From an uncultured Rhodopila sp. (GTDB taxonomy: Bacteria; Pseudomonadota; Alphaproteobacteria; Acetobacterales; Acetobacteraceae): a DNA stretch of 37,016 nt. Location of the stretch: assembly GCA_903932145.1 (NCBI GenBank), contig CAIZFE010000110.1, positions 1 to 37,016 of the forward strand, in the 5' to 3' direction. Each line of letters opens with the position of its first letter. Within the stretch, counting starts at the first letter, position 1. Under the pieces are notes generated by a model. That model saw only the letters and a program-made list of their open reading frames with translations, did not search any database and had not been told where the DNA came from. A program made the position numbers and the translations under genes. Below, piece by piece: positions 1-8,611 of the stretch.

Positions 1-241
1 ATCCCCTTAATCATTGACAAACCTTTTCAGTAGACCGCCCACACATCGGCCTTGGTTCGGAGGCGCCTGGCGGCGGCCTTCTGCTGTCGAGTTTACCAGG
101 TAATTGTTAACGAACGGTAAATGCCGACTGACTTTCCCCTTTTTGGCCCTTCAACGGAACAATGGGGCGGCTGGCAAAGAATAATTATAAGGCGTCAATG
201 ATTTAGGGGATGGCAAATGATTAGGGGCTCGGCGGGTCTGG
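1..241. other. Gene-free left edge
   Basis: No coding region is supported here. The stretch contains a TTAA-N7-TAAA sequence at 107-121, one base off a CtrA-type box, and AT-rich patches around 180-220. No gene reading away from these patches was found, so they are not called as a promoter. Confidence 0.4.
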
Positions 242-463
242 TCAGGCGCCGGGCTTGCAGGCTTGACGTGCCGAAAGGGCAACAGCCATGTCCTCCATTT
301 TCACAGCGGCTTTCTCAATAATCAGCAAACTGTATTTGACCGCGCGTTCGGTCTGTTCGTTGGCGGCGAAACCTTGCAGGTCTATCTCCGCCGTAAATCT
401 CTCGATACGGTCGATATTCGTAACGATATCGCCGAATCGTTGGATTGGATCGCCAGAAGGCAC
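242..463 (-). pseudogene. hepT: HepT-like HEPN toxin, C-terminally truncated
   Basis: The N-terminal half of a HepT (DUF86) HEPN ribonuclease is readable. From a GTG at 463 it runs PSGDPIQRF, then DIVTNIDRIERF, then the typical FAANEQTERAVKYSLLIIEKAA helix pattern. After about residue 55 the family similarity stops and the frame ends in ARQACKPGA. The family's catalytic RX4-6H(XY) motif, which lies in the second half, is absent. The start overlaps the end of the upstream mntA remnant, the normal arrangement of this toxin-antitoxin pair. HepT proteins are about 110-140 residues; only about 73 codons remain. The family call rests on recognised motifs, and loss of activity is inferred from the missing motif. 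Confidence 0.7.
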
Positions 464-747
464 GCACGGCCTCGCGGCTGACGCTTTGTTGCGCTCGCGG
501 TCGCAGAGTACCCTCCTCAATCAGGTCCACTTTGTGCCCAAGGAGGTCAGCGAGGCGGTTTTCGATCCCAATGACATCAAGCAGGGAAAGCGCGTGCGTC
601 TCGTCAAACGCAGCAAGCAGATCAATATCCGAACCGGGGCCGGCCTGATCGCGGGCAACCGACCGAATAGCGCCAGGCGAACGATGCCAGCGGATTTCAG
701 TTCAGGTTCGTGCGCCCGCAGTGTTGCAAGGACTCGTCGCGTTTCAT
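456..747 (-). pseudogene. mntA: MntA-like nucleotidyltransferase antitoxin, frameshifted
   Basis: An MNT-family minimal nucleotidyltransferase, the antitoxin that AMPylates HepT, is spread over several frames. The ATG at 747 gives MKRDES. One frame on comes LATLRAHEPELKSAGIVRLALFG. One more frame on comes SVARDQAGPGSDIDLLAAFDE, followed by KVDLIEEGTLRP and REAVRAF. Two single-base deletions explain this: one after MKRDE (expected E-I-L), one inside the FGSV motif. The GSx10DxD active-site signature is still spelled out but no frame joins it to the start. The gene directly precedes and overlaps the hepT remnant, so the whole module appears dead. Sequencing error at both sites is the alternative. 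Confidence 0.72.
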
Positions 748-757
748 GACGCGGACC

Positions 758-1382
758 TTAGTACAGACACTGGCCCACCGGCAAGCAGTGCCTGCATGCC
801 GACGCGTCGGACGATTCCTCTCGCTCACCCGCCAACGACCGCACGCCGTCAGGGTGCCATGTGATCCGCCCATCCCAGCGTTTGGCAAGAGCCGCCGCGC
901 GATCACGCATCTGGTCGTCGGCATTCAGGAGAAAAAAGGCTCGGGCTGAGTAGGGCGCAGCCCTGAGAGCATCGACGCGATCGAACCCCAGTAATCGAAG
1001 GCGTTCGGACCAGTATAGCAATTCCGCCGGATGTCCGCCCCTGAAACGCGTCTGATGATGATACACCAATAGCGTCCGGTCAGGCTGATTGAGCGCCAAC
1101 ACTTCGGCCAGGCTTACAGATTTACCCCCGCTTCTGGCTCCAGAACTGAAGCCCTCCAGACACGACAATTGAATGAAGTGCGTCGAACGCCAACGGATCA
1201 AGATGCCGCCATATCGACGGGGCCTGGAGATAGGACGTGTGCCGTCCATCTCCAACTGGCCCGCTGTCCGGGAACAGCCACCATGCAACGCCGAGACGTT
1301 TTCCCGGCGACAATGCCCGGAGGATCGCCAGCTTCACATAGTCGCCAATGTCGCCGACATACCGGTCTTGCATCAGCGCCAT
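758..1382 (-). pseudogene. Conserved-looking protein with internal deletion and frameshift
   Basis: From ATG 1382 the N-terminal part reads MALMQDRYVGDIGDYVKLAI and continues through GVAWWLFPDSG and WRHLDPLAFDAL. The frame fails near 1157 and stops at 1122. A different frame takes over at about 1159 with LEGFSSGARSGGKSVSLAE, LLVYHHQTRFRGGHPAEL, LGFDRVDALRAAPYSARAFF and WDGRITWHPDG, ending at 758. Both halves have ordinary protein composition and the join falls in the middle, so one gene has lost an internal segment plus the frame. The two halves resemble an uncharacterised protein family I remember from related bacteria; no function is assigned. It sits 10 bases upstream of the mntA remnant. 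Confidence 0.6.
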
Positions 1383-1397
1383 TCCAAAGCCGGTCCC

Positions 1398-1435
1398 GGA
1401 CGCACGTCGCGGCCAATCGCCACGACGATGCGTCC
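1398..1435 (-). terminator. Weak hairpin downstream of ppdK
   Basis: GGACGCA at 1398-1404 pairs with TGCGTCC at 1429-1435 just past the ppdK stop, with partial further pairing inside (CGTCG-type bases). No T-tract follows on the minus strand, so intrinsic termination is uncertain. Confidence 0.25.
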
Positions 1436-1446
1436 GATAGCGCGGC

Positions 1447-4116
1447 CTAAGCCGTCCGGTCGCTCGCCGTTCCCAGCGCCGCCTGGGCCGCCGCCAAACG
1501 CGCCACCGGCACGCGGAAAGGGCTGCACGACACGTAATCCAGCCCGACCTGCTCGCAGAACGTGATCGAGGCCGGATCGCCGCCATGCTCGCCGCAGATC
1601 CCCAGCTTCAGCTTGGGCTTCGTCTTGCGACCCTTCTCCACGCCGATGCGGACCATTTCGCCGACGCCCTCGATGTCGATCGACACGAACGGGTCCTTCA
1701 CCAGAATCCCCGCCTCCACATAGGCCGGCAGGAACTTCCCGGCGTCATCGCGCGACAGCCCGAACACCGTCTGAGTCAGATCGTTGGTGCCGAAGCTAAA
1801 GAAGTCCGCCGCCTCGGCGATCTGGTCGGCCAGCAGCGCTGCCCGCGGCAGTTCGATCATCGTGCCGACGCTGTATTCGATCGTCGTGCCGGTTTCGGCA
1901 AACACCTGCGCGGCGACCTTGTCCACCTGAGCCCGCGTGATATCGAGTTCCTTCTTCATCCCCACCAGCGGGATCATGATCTCCGGATGCGGCGCGTTGC
2001 CGGTCTCCTTGGCCACCGCGATGGCGCCCTCGAAGATCGCGCGGGCCTGCATCTCGTAAATCTCGGGATACGCGATGCCCAGGCGGCAGCCGCGATGCCC
2101 CAGCATCGGGTTGGCTTCCTTCAGCTCTTCGGCGCGCTGGCGGATGGTTCCGATGTCGGTACCCAGCGAGTCGGCAACGTCCTGCATCTCCTGATCCGCA
2201 TGCGGCAGGAATTCGTGCAGCGGCGGGTCAAGCAGACGGATCGTCACCGGCAGCCCCGCCATAATGGTGAACAACTGGCGGAAATCCTCCCGCTGGAACG
2301 GCAGCAGCACGGCCAGCGCGGTGCGGCGGCCGGCCTCGGTATTGGAAATAATCATCTGTCGAACGGCCAGAATCCGCTCGGGATTGAAGAACATATGCTC
2401 TGTCCGGCACAGGCCGATGCCCTCGGCGCCGAACTTGCGGGCGGTTTCGGCGTCCATCGGGGTTTCCGCGTTGGCGCGCACGCCCATGCGGCGGTGCTTG
2501 TCGGCCCAGGCCATCAGGGTGCCGAACTCGCCCGACATGGCGGGTTCGATCATTGCGACCGATCCGACGAAGACCTCACCGGTGGCGCCATCCAGGGTGA
2601 TGATCTCACCCGCGCGGATGAACTTGCCGCCGGCCGCGAGGATCTGCGCATTGTAATCGACGCTGATGCCACCGGCACCGGCGACGCAGGGACGTCCCAT
2701 GCCGCGTGCGACCACAGCGGCGTGGCTGGTCATGCCACCGCGTGTCGTGAGAATGCCTTTCGCGGCGTGCATGCCGTGGATGTCTTCCGGGCTGGTCTCG
2801 ATGCGCACCAGGATGACGGACTCGCCCTTTGCGGCGCGGGATTCGGCCTCATCAGCGTTGAACACGACGGTGCCGCAGGCGGCACCCGGGCTGGCCGGCA
2901 GGCCCTTGCCCAGCAGCGTGCGGGGGGCTTTCGGGTCCAACGTCGGATGCAAAAGCTGATCCAGCGACGACGGATTGACCCGCATCACCGCCTCGGCCTC
3001 GTCGATCAGACCCTCATGCGCCATCTCCACCGCCATGCGCAACGCCGCGGCGGCGGTCCGCTTACCGTTGCGGGTTTGCAGCATGTACAGCTTGTGCTGC
3101 TGCACGGTGAACTCGATATCCTGCATATCCTTGTAGTGCTTCTCGAGCGTCGCGCGCACCGCCATCAACTCGGCATACGCATTCGGCATCGCCTGCTCGA
3201 GCGGGATTTCCCCCGGCTTGGCGACCGAGGCGGACAGCGGCTGCGGCGTGCGGATGCCGGCGACGACGTCCTCGCCCTGCGCGTTCACCAGATACTCGCC
3301 GTAGAACATGTTCTCGCCGGTGGACGGATCGCGCGTGAAGCACACGCCGGTGGCGCAATCGGTGCCCATGTTGCCGAACACCATCGCCTGCACACTGACG
3401 CCGGTGCCCCAGGCGGCCGGAATGTCGTGCAGCCGGCGATAGGTGATCGCGCGCGGGTTCATCCACGAGCCGAACACGGCGCCAACAGCACCCCAAAGCT
3501 GAACATGCGGGTCTTGCGGGAACGGGTTGCCCGTCTCTTGCAGGACCAGGTCCTTGTAGCCCTCGACCACGTCGCGCCACTGTTGGGCGGTCAGGGCGGT
3601 GTCCTCGATCACATCCGCTTCCATCTTGGCATGCTCGATGATCTCTTCGAACCGGTGATGATCGACGCCCAGCACGACAGAGCCGTACATCTGGATGAAG
3701 CGGCGGTAGGAGTCGAAGGCGAAACGGGGGTCGTTGGAGACCTTGGCCAGCCCTTCGACCGTCACGTCATTCAGCCCGAGGTTCAGGACGGTGTCCATCA
3801 TCCCCGGCATAGACACCCGGGCGCCGGAGCGGACCGAGACCAGCAGCGGATGCTCGTGATCGCCGAAGTTCAGCCCGACGGCCTTTTCGATCGCTGCCAG
3901 GGCCGCATCGACCTGACCGGCCAGTTCGTCCGGGTATTTGTGGCCGTTGTCGTAGTAGGCGGTGCAGACATCGGTGGTGATGGTAAAGCCGGGAGGCACC
4001 GGGAGACCGATCGACGACATCTCCGCCAGATTCGCCCCCTTCCCGCCCAGCAAATTGCGCATATCCGCTCGGCCTTCATTGTGACCGGCGCCGAAGCTGT
4101 AAACCCACTTGGTCAT
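1447..4116 (-). CDS. ppdK: Pyruvate, phosphate dikinase
   Basis: This cytosolic enzyme interconverts pyruvate + ATP + Pi with phosphoenolpyruvate + AMP + PPi. The protein is full length at 889 residues. The N-terminal nucleotide-binding part starts TKWVYSFGAGHNEG, with LLGGKGANLAEM and SGARVSMPGMMDTVLN. The phosphohistidine swivel motif TTRGGMTSHAAVVARGMG lies in the middle. The C-terminal PEP/pyruvate barrel carries RTEHMF, GHRGCRLG, FSFGTNDLTQ, GICGEHGGDP and the catalytic-Cys segment DYVSCSPFRVP. An ATG at 4128 is in frame, but the ATG at 4116 has GAGG about six bases upstream and gives the usual family N-terminus. The start lies 15 bases after glyS stops, so the two are probably co-transcribed. 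A very long antisense open frame over this gene is a codon-bias artefact. Confidence 0.97.
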   Translation of the reverse strand: MTKWVYSFGAGHNEGRADMRNLLGGKGANLAEMSSIGLPVPPGFTITTDVCTAYYDNGHKYPDELAGQVDAALAAIEKAVGLNFGDHEHPLLVSVRSGARVSMPGMMDTVLNLGLNDVTVEGLAKVSNDPRFAFDSYRRFIQMYGSVVLGVDHHRFEEIIEHAKMEADVIEDTALTAQQWRDVVEGYKDLVLQETGNPFPQDPHVQLWGAVGAVFGSWMNPRAITYRRLHDIPAAWGTGVSVQAMVFGNMGTDCATGVCFTRDPSTGENMFYGEYLVNAQGEDVVAGIRTPQPLSASVAKPGEIPLEQAMPNAYAELMAVRATLEKHYKDMQDIEFTVQQHKLYMLQTRNGKRTAAAALRMAVEMAHEGLIDEAEAVMRVNPSSLDQLLHPTLDPKAPRTLLGKGLPASPGAACGTVVFNADEAESRAAKGESVILVRIETSPEDIHGMHAAKGILTTRGGMTSHAAVVARGMGRPCVAGAGGISVDYNAQILAAGGKFIRAGEIITLDGATGEVFVGSVAMIEPAMSGEFGTLMAWADKHRRMGVRANAETPMDAETARKFGAEGIGLCRTEHMFFNPERILAVRQMIISNTEAGRRTALAVLLPFQREDFRQLFTIMAGLPVTIRLLDPPLHEFLPHADQEMQDVADSLGTDIGTIRQRAEELKEANPMLGHRGCRLGIAYPEIYEMQARAIFEGAIAVAKETGNAPHPEIMIPLVGMKKELDITRAQVDKVAAQVFAETGTTIEYSVGTMIELPRAALLADQIAEAADFFSFGTNDLTQTVFGLSRDDAGKFLPAYVEAGILVKDPFVSIDIEGVGEMVRIGVEKGRKTKPKLKLGICGEHGGDPASITFCEQVGLDYVSCSPFRVPVARLAAAQAALGTASDRTA

Positions 4117-4130
4117 GTCGGACCTCATCC

Positions 4131-6167
4131 TTAGCCTTCGATACGGGAGAAATCGGCGATCTGGTCCATGATGGACCGAACCTGGTTGAGCAAACGCAAA
4201 CGATTGCGGCGTAATTCCGGTTCCTGGGCGTTTACCGTGACTTTTTCGAAGAATGCATCCAACGAAGGTCGTAGTCCGGCCATCACCGTCATGGCCTGAC
4301 CGTAGGATTCAGCATCCAACAGACCCGCTACAACGGAGCAGGTGGTCAACGCCTGATCCAGATCAACCTCGGCCGGTTCGCGGAAGAGGTCTCGATCCGG
4401 CGAGTCGTTGAACGGCCCGTCCTTGCGTTCTTCGATCCGCAGGATGTTGGCGGCGCGGCGGTAGGCGAACAGCAGGTTGGCGCCGTCCGGGGTGCCGAGC
4501 AGGGCTGCTACCGCTTCGGTGCGGGCCAGGACGCGAACGATGTCGTCGTCAGAACCGGCGGCAAACACCGCATTCAGCACGTCATAGCGGGCGCCGTCGG
4601 CGCGAAGTTGGACCACCAGACGCTCGCCGATGAATTCAAACACGGCCTGCACGGTCGCCTGGTCGGCGGCGGCGGCGGCCAGGATTGCACGCAGATGCAC
4701 GCGCAATCCGTTCTCACGGATCAGGCGAATGACGCCCAGTGCCGCGCGGCGCAGCGCATACGGATCGCCAGAGCCGGTCGGCTTCTCGCCAATCCCGAAG
4801 AACCCGGTGAGTTGGTCCAGTTTGTCCGCCAGCGCGACGGCGATGGAAACGGGAGCGGACGGAGCCGGTTCGGTCGGGCCACGCGGCGCGTAATGGTCGC
4901 GGACGGCATCGGCGACCGCAGGCGTTTCACCGTCATGCAACGCGTAGTACCGGCCCATGACGCCTTGCAGCTCGGGAAACTCCCCGACCATGCCGGACAC
5001 GAGATCGGCCTTCGCCAGTTCGGCGGCGCGGGCGGCCTGGACCGGATCGGCGCCGATCGTTTCCGCGATTGTGGCGGCCAGCGACTTTAACCGCCGAACC
5101 CGGTCCCCCTGCGTGCCCAACTTGGCCTGGAACGTGACTTTATCCAGCGCCGGAACACGCGTCTCCAACCGGCTCTTGCGGTCCAGATCCCAGAAATGCC
5201 GGGCGTCCGAGAACCGTGCACGCAGGACCCGCTCATTTCCGGCGATGATGGCGGCGCCGTGATCGTCGGCGTCGATATTCGCGACGAACGCGAACCACGG
5301 GGCGGCGGCACCATCAGCCGTGCGCAGCGCGAAGTAGCGCTGATTGACCCGCATAGAGACCTGCATCACCTCGGGCGGCAGATCCATGTGCTCATCCGCG
5401 ATGCGTCCGAGATGCGGCACCGGCCATTCGACGAGTCCGGCAACCTCATCCAACAAACCGGGATCGTCCACCACGGTCAGGTGCTTTTCAGCGGCCAGGC
5501 CCGCGACCCGATCGGCGATGACACGCTTGCGATCAGCGGCATCGACCAAAACCTGACGCGCGACCAGATTGGACTGCCAATGCGCTGCATTCGCCACCAC
5601 AAAAGCGCCGGGGGCGTGGAAGCGGTGCCCCTCGGTCAGGTTGCCGCTGGCCAGGCCGTGCCCATCATCAGTGCCGTCGCGCAGATCGAACGGCACGATT
5701 TCGCCGTCCAGCAGGCAGGTGATGCGGCGCAACGGACGCACCCAGACAAAAATGCTGCTGCCGCCCCAGCGCATGGATTTCGGCCACGCGAAGCGGCGCA
5801 ACAGGCCGGGGATGGTCGCCGCGATCAACGTGGCGGCGGAGACGGCTTCGGTCTGCTTGTCCAGAACCCAGAAATCGCCCTCTTGCCGCAATTGCTCCCG
5901 CGTCGCGCCGTGCTTGCGGAGGAACCCGGTCAGCGCCTGCTCCGGCGCGGTCGCCCGAGGACCGCGTTCGGACGAACTGGCGGCGGCGACCTGCGCGGCG
6001 ACGTCCGCCCGCAACGCGATGCGGCGCGGCCCGAACCAGGTCGCGACGTTGGTTGGCGAGATCGCGCCCAGGGCCGCGGTCAGAACGCGTTCAAGCTCAG
6101 CCGCCGCCCCGCGCTGCATGCGGGCAGGGATTTCCTCGCTGAACAGTTCCAGGAAAAATTCGGGCAT
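4131..6167 (-). CDS. glyS: Glycyl-tRNA synthetase, beta subunit
   Basis: This is the tRNA-binding beta subunit of the bacterial alpha2beta2 glycyl-tRNA synthetase, 678 residues and full length. The N-terminus MPEFFLELFSEEIPARM is the family hallmark. Further family segments include RWGGSSIFVWVRPLRRI, LVEWPVPHLG, MRVNQRYFAL, ARFSDARHFWDLDRK and ALADKLDQLTGFFGIGEKPTGSGDPYALRRAALG. The C-terminal anticodon-binding-like part ends in QVRSIMDQIADFSRIEG. It follows glyQ on the same strand; the 172-base gap between them holds a palindromic repeat element. ppdK follows 15 bases downstream. Confidence 0.97.
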   Translation of the reverse strand: MPEFFLELFSEEIPARMQRGAAAELERVLTAALGAISPTNVATWFGPRRIALRADVAAQVAAASSSERGPRATAPEQALTGFLRKHGATREQLRQEGDFWVLDKQTEAVSAATLIAATIPGLLRRFAWPKSMRWGGSSIFVWVRPLRRITCLLDGEIVPFDLRDGTDDGHGLASGNLTEGHRFHAPGAFVVANAAHWQSNLVARQVLVDAADRKRVIADRVAGLAAEKHLTVVDDPGLLDEVAGLVEWPVPHLGRIADEHMDLPPEVMQVSMRVNQRYFALRTADGAAAPWFAFVANIDADDHGAAIIAGNERVLRARFSDARHFWDLDRKSRLETRVPALDKVTFQAKLGTQGDRVRRLKSLAATIAETIGADPVQAARAAELAKADLVSGMVGEFPELQGVMGRYYALHDGETPAVADAVRDHYAPRGPTEPAPSAPVSIAVALADKLDQLTGFFGIGEKPTGSGDPYALRRAALGVIRLIRENGLRVHLRAILAAAAADQATVQAVFEFIGERLVVQLRADGARYDVLNAVFAAGSDDDIVRVLARTEAVAALLGTPDGANLLFAYRRAANILRIEERKDGPFNDSPDRDLFREPAEVDLDQALTTCSVVAGLLDAESYGQAMTVMAGLRPSLDAFFEKVTVNAQEPELRRNRLRLLNQVRSIMDQIADFSRIEG

Positions 6168-6213
6168 GTTCAGTCTTTCAAACCGGTCCGCGTTGACATT
6201 GCCATTCCACGTC

Positions 6214-6292
6214 CGTCATGGCCCGGCTTGTCCGGGCCACCTGTCGCGGCACCGCCATGGCATAGATGGCCCGGACAAGCCGGGCCATGACG
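6214..6292. repeat. Palindromic intergenic repeat element, copy 1
   Basis: Two 26-base arms, 6214-6239 (begins CGTCATGGCCCGGCTTG) and 6267-6292, are exact reverse complements around a 27-base centre containing CTGTCGCGGCACCG. The same element, with an alike centre, recurs at 12141-12215, and degenerate relatives occur at 26037 and 36589. It lies between glyQ and glyS, so it would be transcribed in that operon and fold into a long hairpin. Confidence 0.9.
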
Positions 6293-6339
6293 CTGGGGCT
6301 GCTTCTCGGGCCAACAGCGCCAAGATTGGACGGCACCGG

Positions 6340-7203
6340 TCACGCCGCTTCCCCGGCCACCCAGGCCTCGCAGCAGCCCTTCGCCAGCGTGCGCACCCGG
6401 CCGATATAGCTGGCGCGTTCCGTCACGCTGATCACGCCGCGCGCATCCAGCAAATTGAACAAATGACTGGCCTTGATGCACTGGTCATAAGCCGGCAACG
6501 CCAATTGGCGCCCGAGCAGAGCGGCGCATTCACCTTCGGCGTCGGAGAAGTGGCGGGAGAGCATGTCGGTGTCGGCAAATTCGAAATTATGCGCGCTGTA
6601 TTCACGTTCGGCGCGCAGGAACACGTCGCCGTACCTGACCCCTGCCCCATTGAAATCAATGTCGAAGACGTTGTCCTTGTCCTGGACATACATCGCCAGG
6701 CGTTCCAGGCCATAGGTCATCTCGAAACTTGGAAACGTGACAGGAATGCCGCCGACCTGCTGGAAATAGGTGAACTGGCCCACCTCCATACCGTCACACC
6801 AGACTTCCCATCCCAGGCCCCAGGCGCCCAGGGTCGGGCTTTCCCAGTCATCCTCGACAAAGCGGAAATCGTGACGCAGCGGATCGAGGCCGATCTCCCG
6901 GTACGACGCCAGCAGCAGCTCCTGCGCATCGGCCGGACTCGGCTTCATGATCACCTGAAACTGATAGTAGTGCTGCAGCCGGTTCGGATTTTCGCCATAC
7001 CGCCCGTCCGTCGGACGCCGGCTGGGCTGCACGTAAGCGGCACGCCAGGGCTTCGGACCCAGCGCGCGCAGCGTCGTGGCCGGGTGGAACGTCCCCGCAC
7101 CCATCTCGACGTCATACGGCTGCAGGATGACGCAGCCCTGCCGCGCCCAAAAACCCTGAAGCCGCATAATGAGGTCCTGAAAGCTCGGTGCGGTCGCGGT
7201 CAT
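6340..7203 (-). CDS. glyQ: Glycyl-tRNA synthetase, alpha subunit
   Basis: This is the catalytic class II aminoacyl-tRNA synthetase alpha subunit, about 287 residues. Diagnostic stretches are [92 protein letters not shown] and [15 protein letters not shown]. Two adjacent ATGs exist at 7206 and 7203; AGGA sits about five bases before the second, so 7203 is preferred. The frame continues upstream to 7266 without family similarity. It is the first gene of the glyQ-glyS-ppdK run and is divergent from the lipocalin gene. Confidence 0.96.
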   Translation of the reverse strand: MTATAPSFQDLIMRLQGFWARQGCVILQPYDVEMGAGTFHPATTLRALGPKPWRAAYVQPSRRPTDGRYGENPNRLQHYYQFQVIMKPSPADAQELLLASYREIGLDPLRHDFRFVEDDWESPTLGAWGLGWEVWCDGMEVGQFTYFQQVGGIPVTFPSFEMTYGLERLAMYVQDKDNVFDIDFNGAGVRYGDVFLRAEREYSAHNFEFADTDMLSRHFSDAEGECAALLGRQLALPAYDQCIKASHLFNLLDARGVISVTERASYIGRVRTLAKGCCEAWVAGEAA

Positions 7204-7358
7204 CATGGTCCTGGTGGCCTGTCGGTTCCTGTCCTGATCACCCGGACAGTGTGGCGCATAAAGCATCCCGGCCCGTTCCGGACAAGCGGTGGCGTGAATT
7301 TGAGGAGATTCAACCGCAAAGCGATGATCCGCTCAGCGAGGAACCGCGTAAATCATGC

Positions 7359-7928
7359 ATGGAAAAAAGATACCAGGTGATGATCGCGGCGGCCGTTGGC
7401 ATCGTCGGCCTTTCGATGTTGGCCGGCTGCACATCCGACTCGCCGCCTTTAACACTCGCCCCGCGGGTCGAGCTGGATCGCTACGCCGGACGCTGGTACG
7501 TCATCGCGAACATTCCCTATTTCGCCGAGAAGGGAAATGTCGGCAGCTATTTCGATCTCAGCTTCCAGCCCGGCGGAAACCTGACCGACGTTTACACCGC
7601 GCGGCCCAAGAGTTTCGACGCGCCCGAGAAATCCTATGTCCTCAACGGGTACGTGGTGCCGAACACCGGCAATGCGCGCTGGCGGGAAAGCCCGTTCTGG
7701 CCGCTGTACATGTCGTATCTGATCCTGTACGTCGATCCCGACTACCAGACCGCCCTGGTCGGCTACCCCGGGCGAGGCTACGGATGGGTCTTCGCGCGAC
7801 AGCCGGTGATCGACGAACCGACGTATCAAGCGCTGCTGCGGCGTATGCAGGACCAGGGTTATGACATCGGCCTGTTCCGCCGTGTGGTTCAGATTCCCGC
7901 GCAGCAGGGCAATCCTGGCTTCCAATGA
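7359..7928 (+). CDS. blc: Bacterial lipocalin, outer-membrane lipoprotein (Blc-like)
   Basis: The 189-residue protein begins MEKRYQVMIAAAVGIVG and carries a lipobox, LSMLAGC, so it should be a lipid-anchored envelope protein. The lipocalin GxWY motif is seen as LDRYAGRWYVIANIPYF. Later segments YLILYVDPDYQTALVGYPGRGYGWVFARQP and LLRRMQDQGYD match the bacterial Blc fold. Blc proteins bind fatty acids or lysophospholipids in the envelope, so a membrane-maintenance role is likely. ATG 7359 is chosen because it places the lipoprotein signal peptide at the N-terminus; the frame is open further upstream but without signal. Another lipoprotein gene follows 100 bases on. Confidence 0.9.
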   Translation: MEKRYQVMIAAAVGIVGLSMLAGCTSDSPPLTLAPRVELDRYAGRWYVIANIPYFAEKGNVGSYFDLSFQPGGNLTDVYTARPKSFDAPEKSYVLNGYVVPNTGNARWRESPFWPLYMSYLILYVDPDYQTALVGYPGRGYGWVFARQPVIDEPTYQALLRRMQDQGYDIGLFRRVVQIPAQQGNPGFQ

Positions 7929-8028
7929 CCCCGTCCGGCGGTCTATGTGCGACCCGCCGGACCCGGCGCGCGACTCGTTCGCGATCGGTCTCGCCCCGAT
8001 AGAGTTCAAGACAGAAGGCGTTGACGAC

Positions 8029-8514
8029 ATGACCGACACAAGCCCGGCCCCTGGTGCGATCCGACACATCGCCCGGACGACGCTTTTCCTGACCGCCGTG
8101 CTGCTGGCAGGCTGTTCCTCACAACAACAAGCCGGCCAGGCCGGGTCCAAACTGCGGGTGTATGCGACCGACATGGCGGGTGGGGCGAAGATCTGCGTCG
8201 CACCGAAGATCGTGCCGTCCCCCGCAGCGACCACCGAAGTCACGATGGGCCTCAGCAATGACGGCGGCTGGTGCGGCGTTCGGGTGGACCAGGACGGAGC
8301 GAAGCCGTTCGACGCCGGTCTGCTGACGGCGCGCCCGGCGCATGGCTCCGTGACGATCCACAGCGTCGGGGACGACACGCGGATCGATTACACGCCGGAT
8401 CGTGGATTTTCCGGCAACGACAGCTTTAGAGTGAAATTGATCCCCGGCAACGAGACCGTTCATGTCACCGTTGCGGTCAGCCCGGTGGCAACTGCCACCG
8501 CGTCGAAGCCATAA
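8029..8514 (+). CDS. Putative lipoprotein with Ig/cadherin-like repeat
   Basis: The 161-residue protein starts MTDTSPAPGAIRHIAR. A hydrophobic stretch TTLFLTAVLLAGC ends in a lipobox, predicting a lipoprotein with mature N-terminus CSSQQQAGQ. The C-terminal half reads HGSVTIHSVGDDTRIDYTP and DRGFSGNDSFRVKLIPG, the pattern of Big/cadherin-like beta-sandwich repeats (YTPxxGFxGxDSF). Two cysteines (KICVAP and GWCGVRV) could form a disulphide. The exact partner or ligand is unknown. ATG 8029 is chosen because upstream in-frame codons carry no signal peptide. Confidence 0.75.
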   Translation: MTDTSPAPGAIRHIARTTLFLTAVLLAGCSSQQQAGQAGSKLRVYATDMAGGAKICVAPKIVPSPAATTEVTMGLSNDGGWCGVRVDQDGAKPFDAGLLTARPAHGSVTIHSVGDDTRIDYTPDRGFSGNDSFRVKLIPGNETVHVTVAVSPVATATASKP

Positions 8515-8611
8515 CGCGTCCAGCCGAAGGGCCTGGATCAACCGCGTCCGAAAACGGCGAGACCTTCCTTTGGAATGACGCATAGTATGCCGTGCGTTCC
8601 GGGGGATGCCG

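Noticed and set aside
107..121. TTAA-N7-TAAA near the left edge as a second CtrA box
   Set aside because: One mismatch in the core and no gene oriented to use it.
1585..4134. 849-codon open frame on the plus strand opposite ppdK
   Set aside because: It mirrors the codon bias of ppdK, is rich in His/Arg/Asp, matches no family, and ppdK is unambiguous on the other strand.
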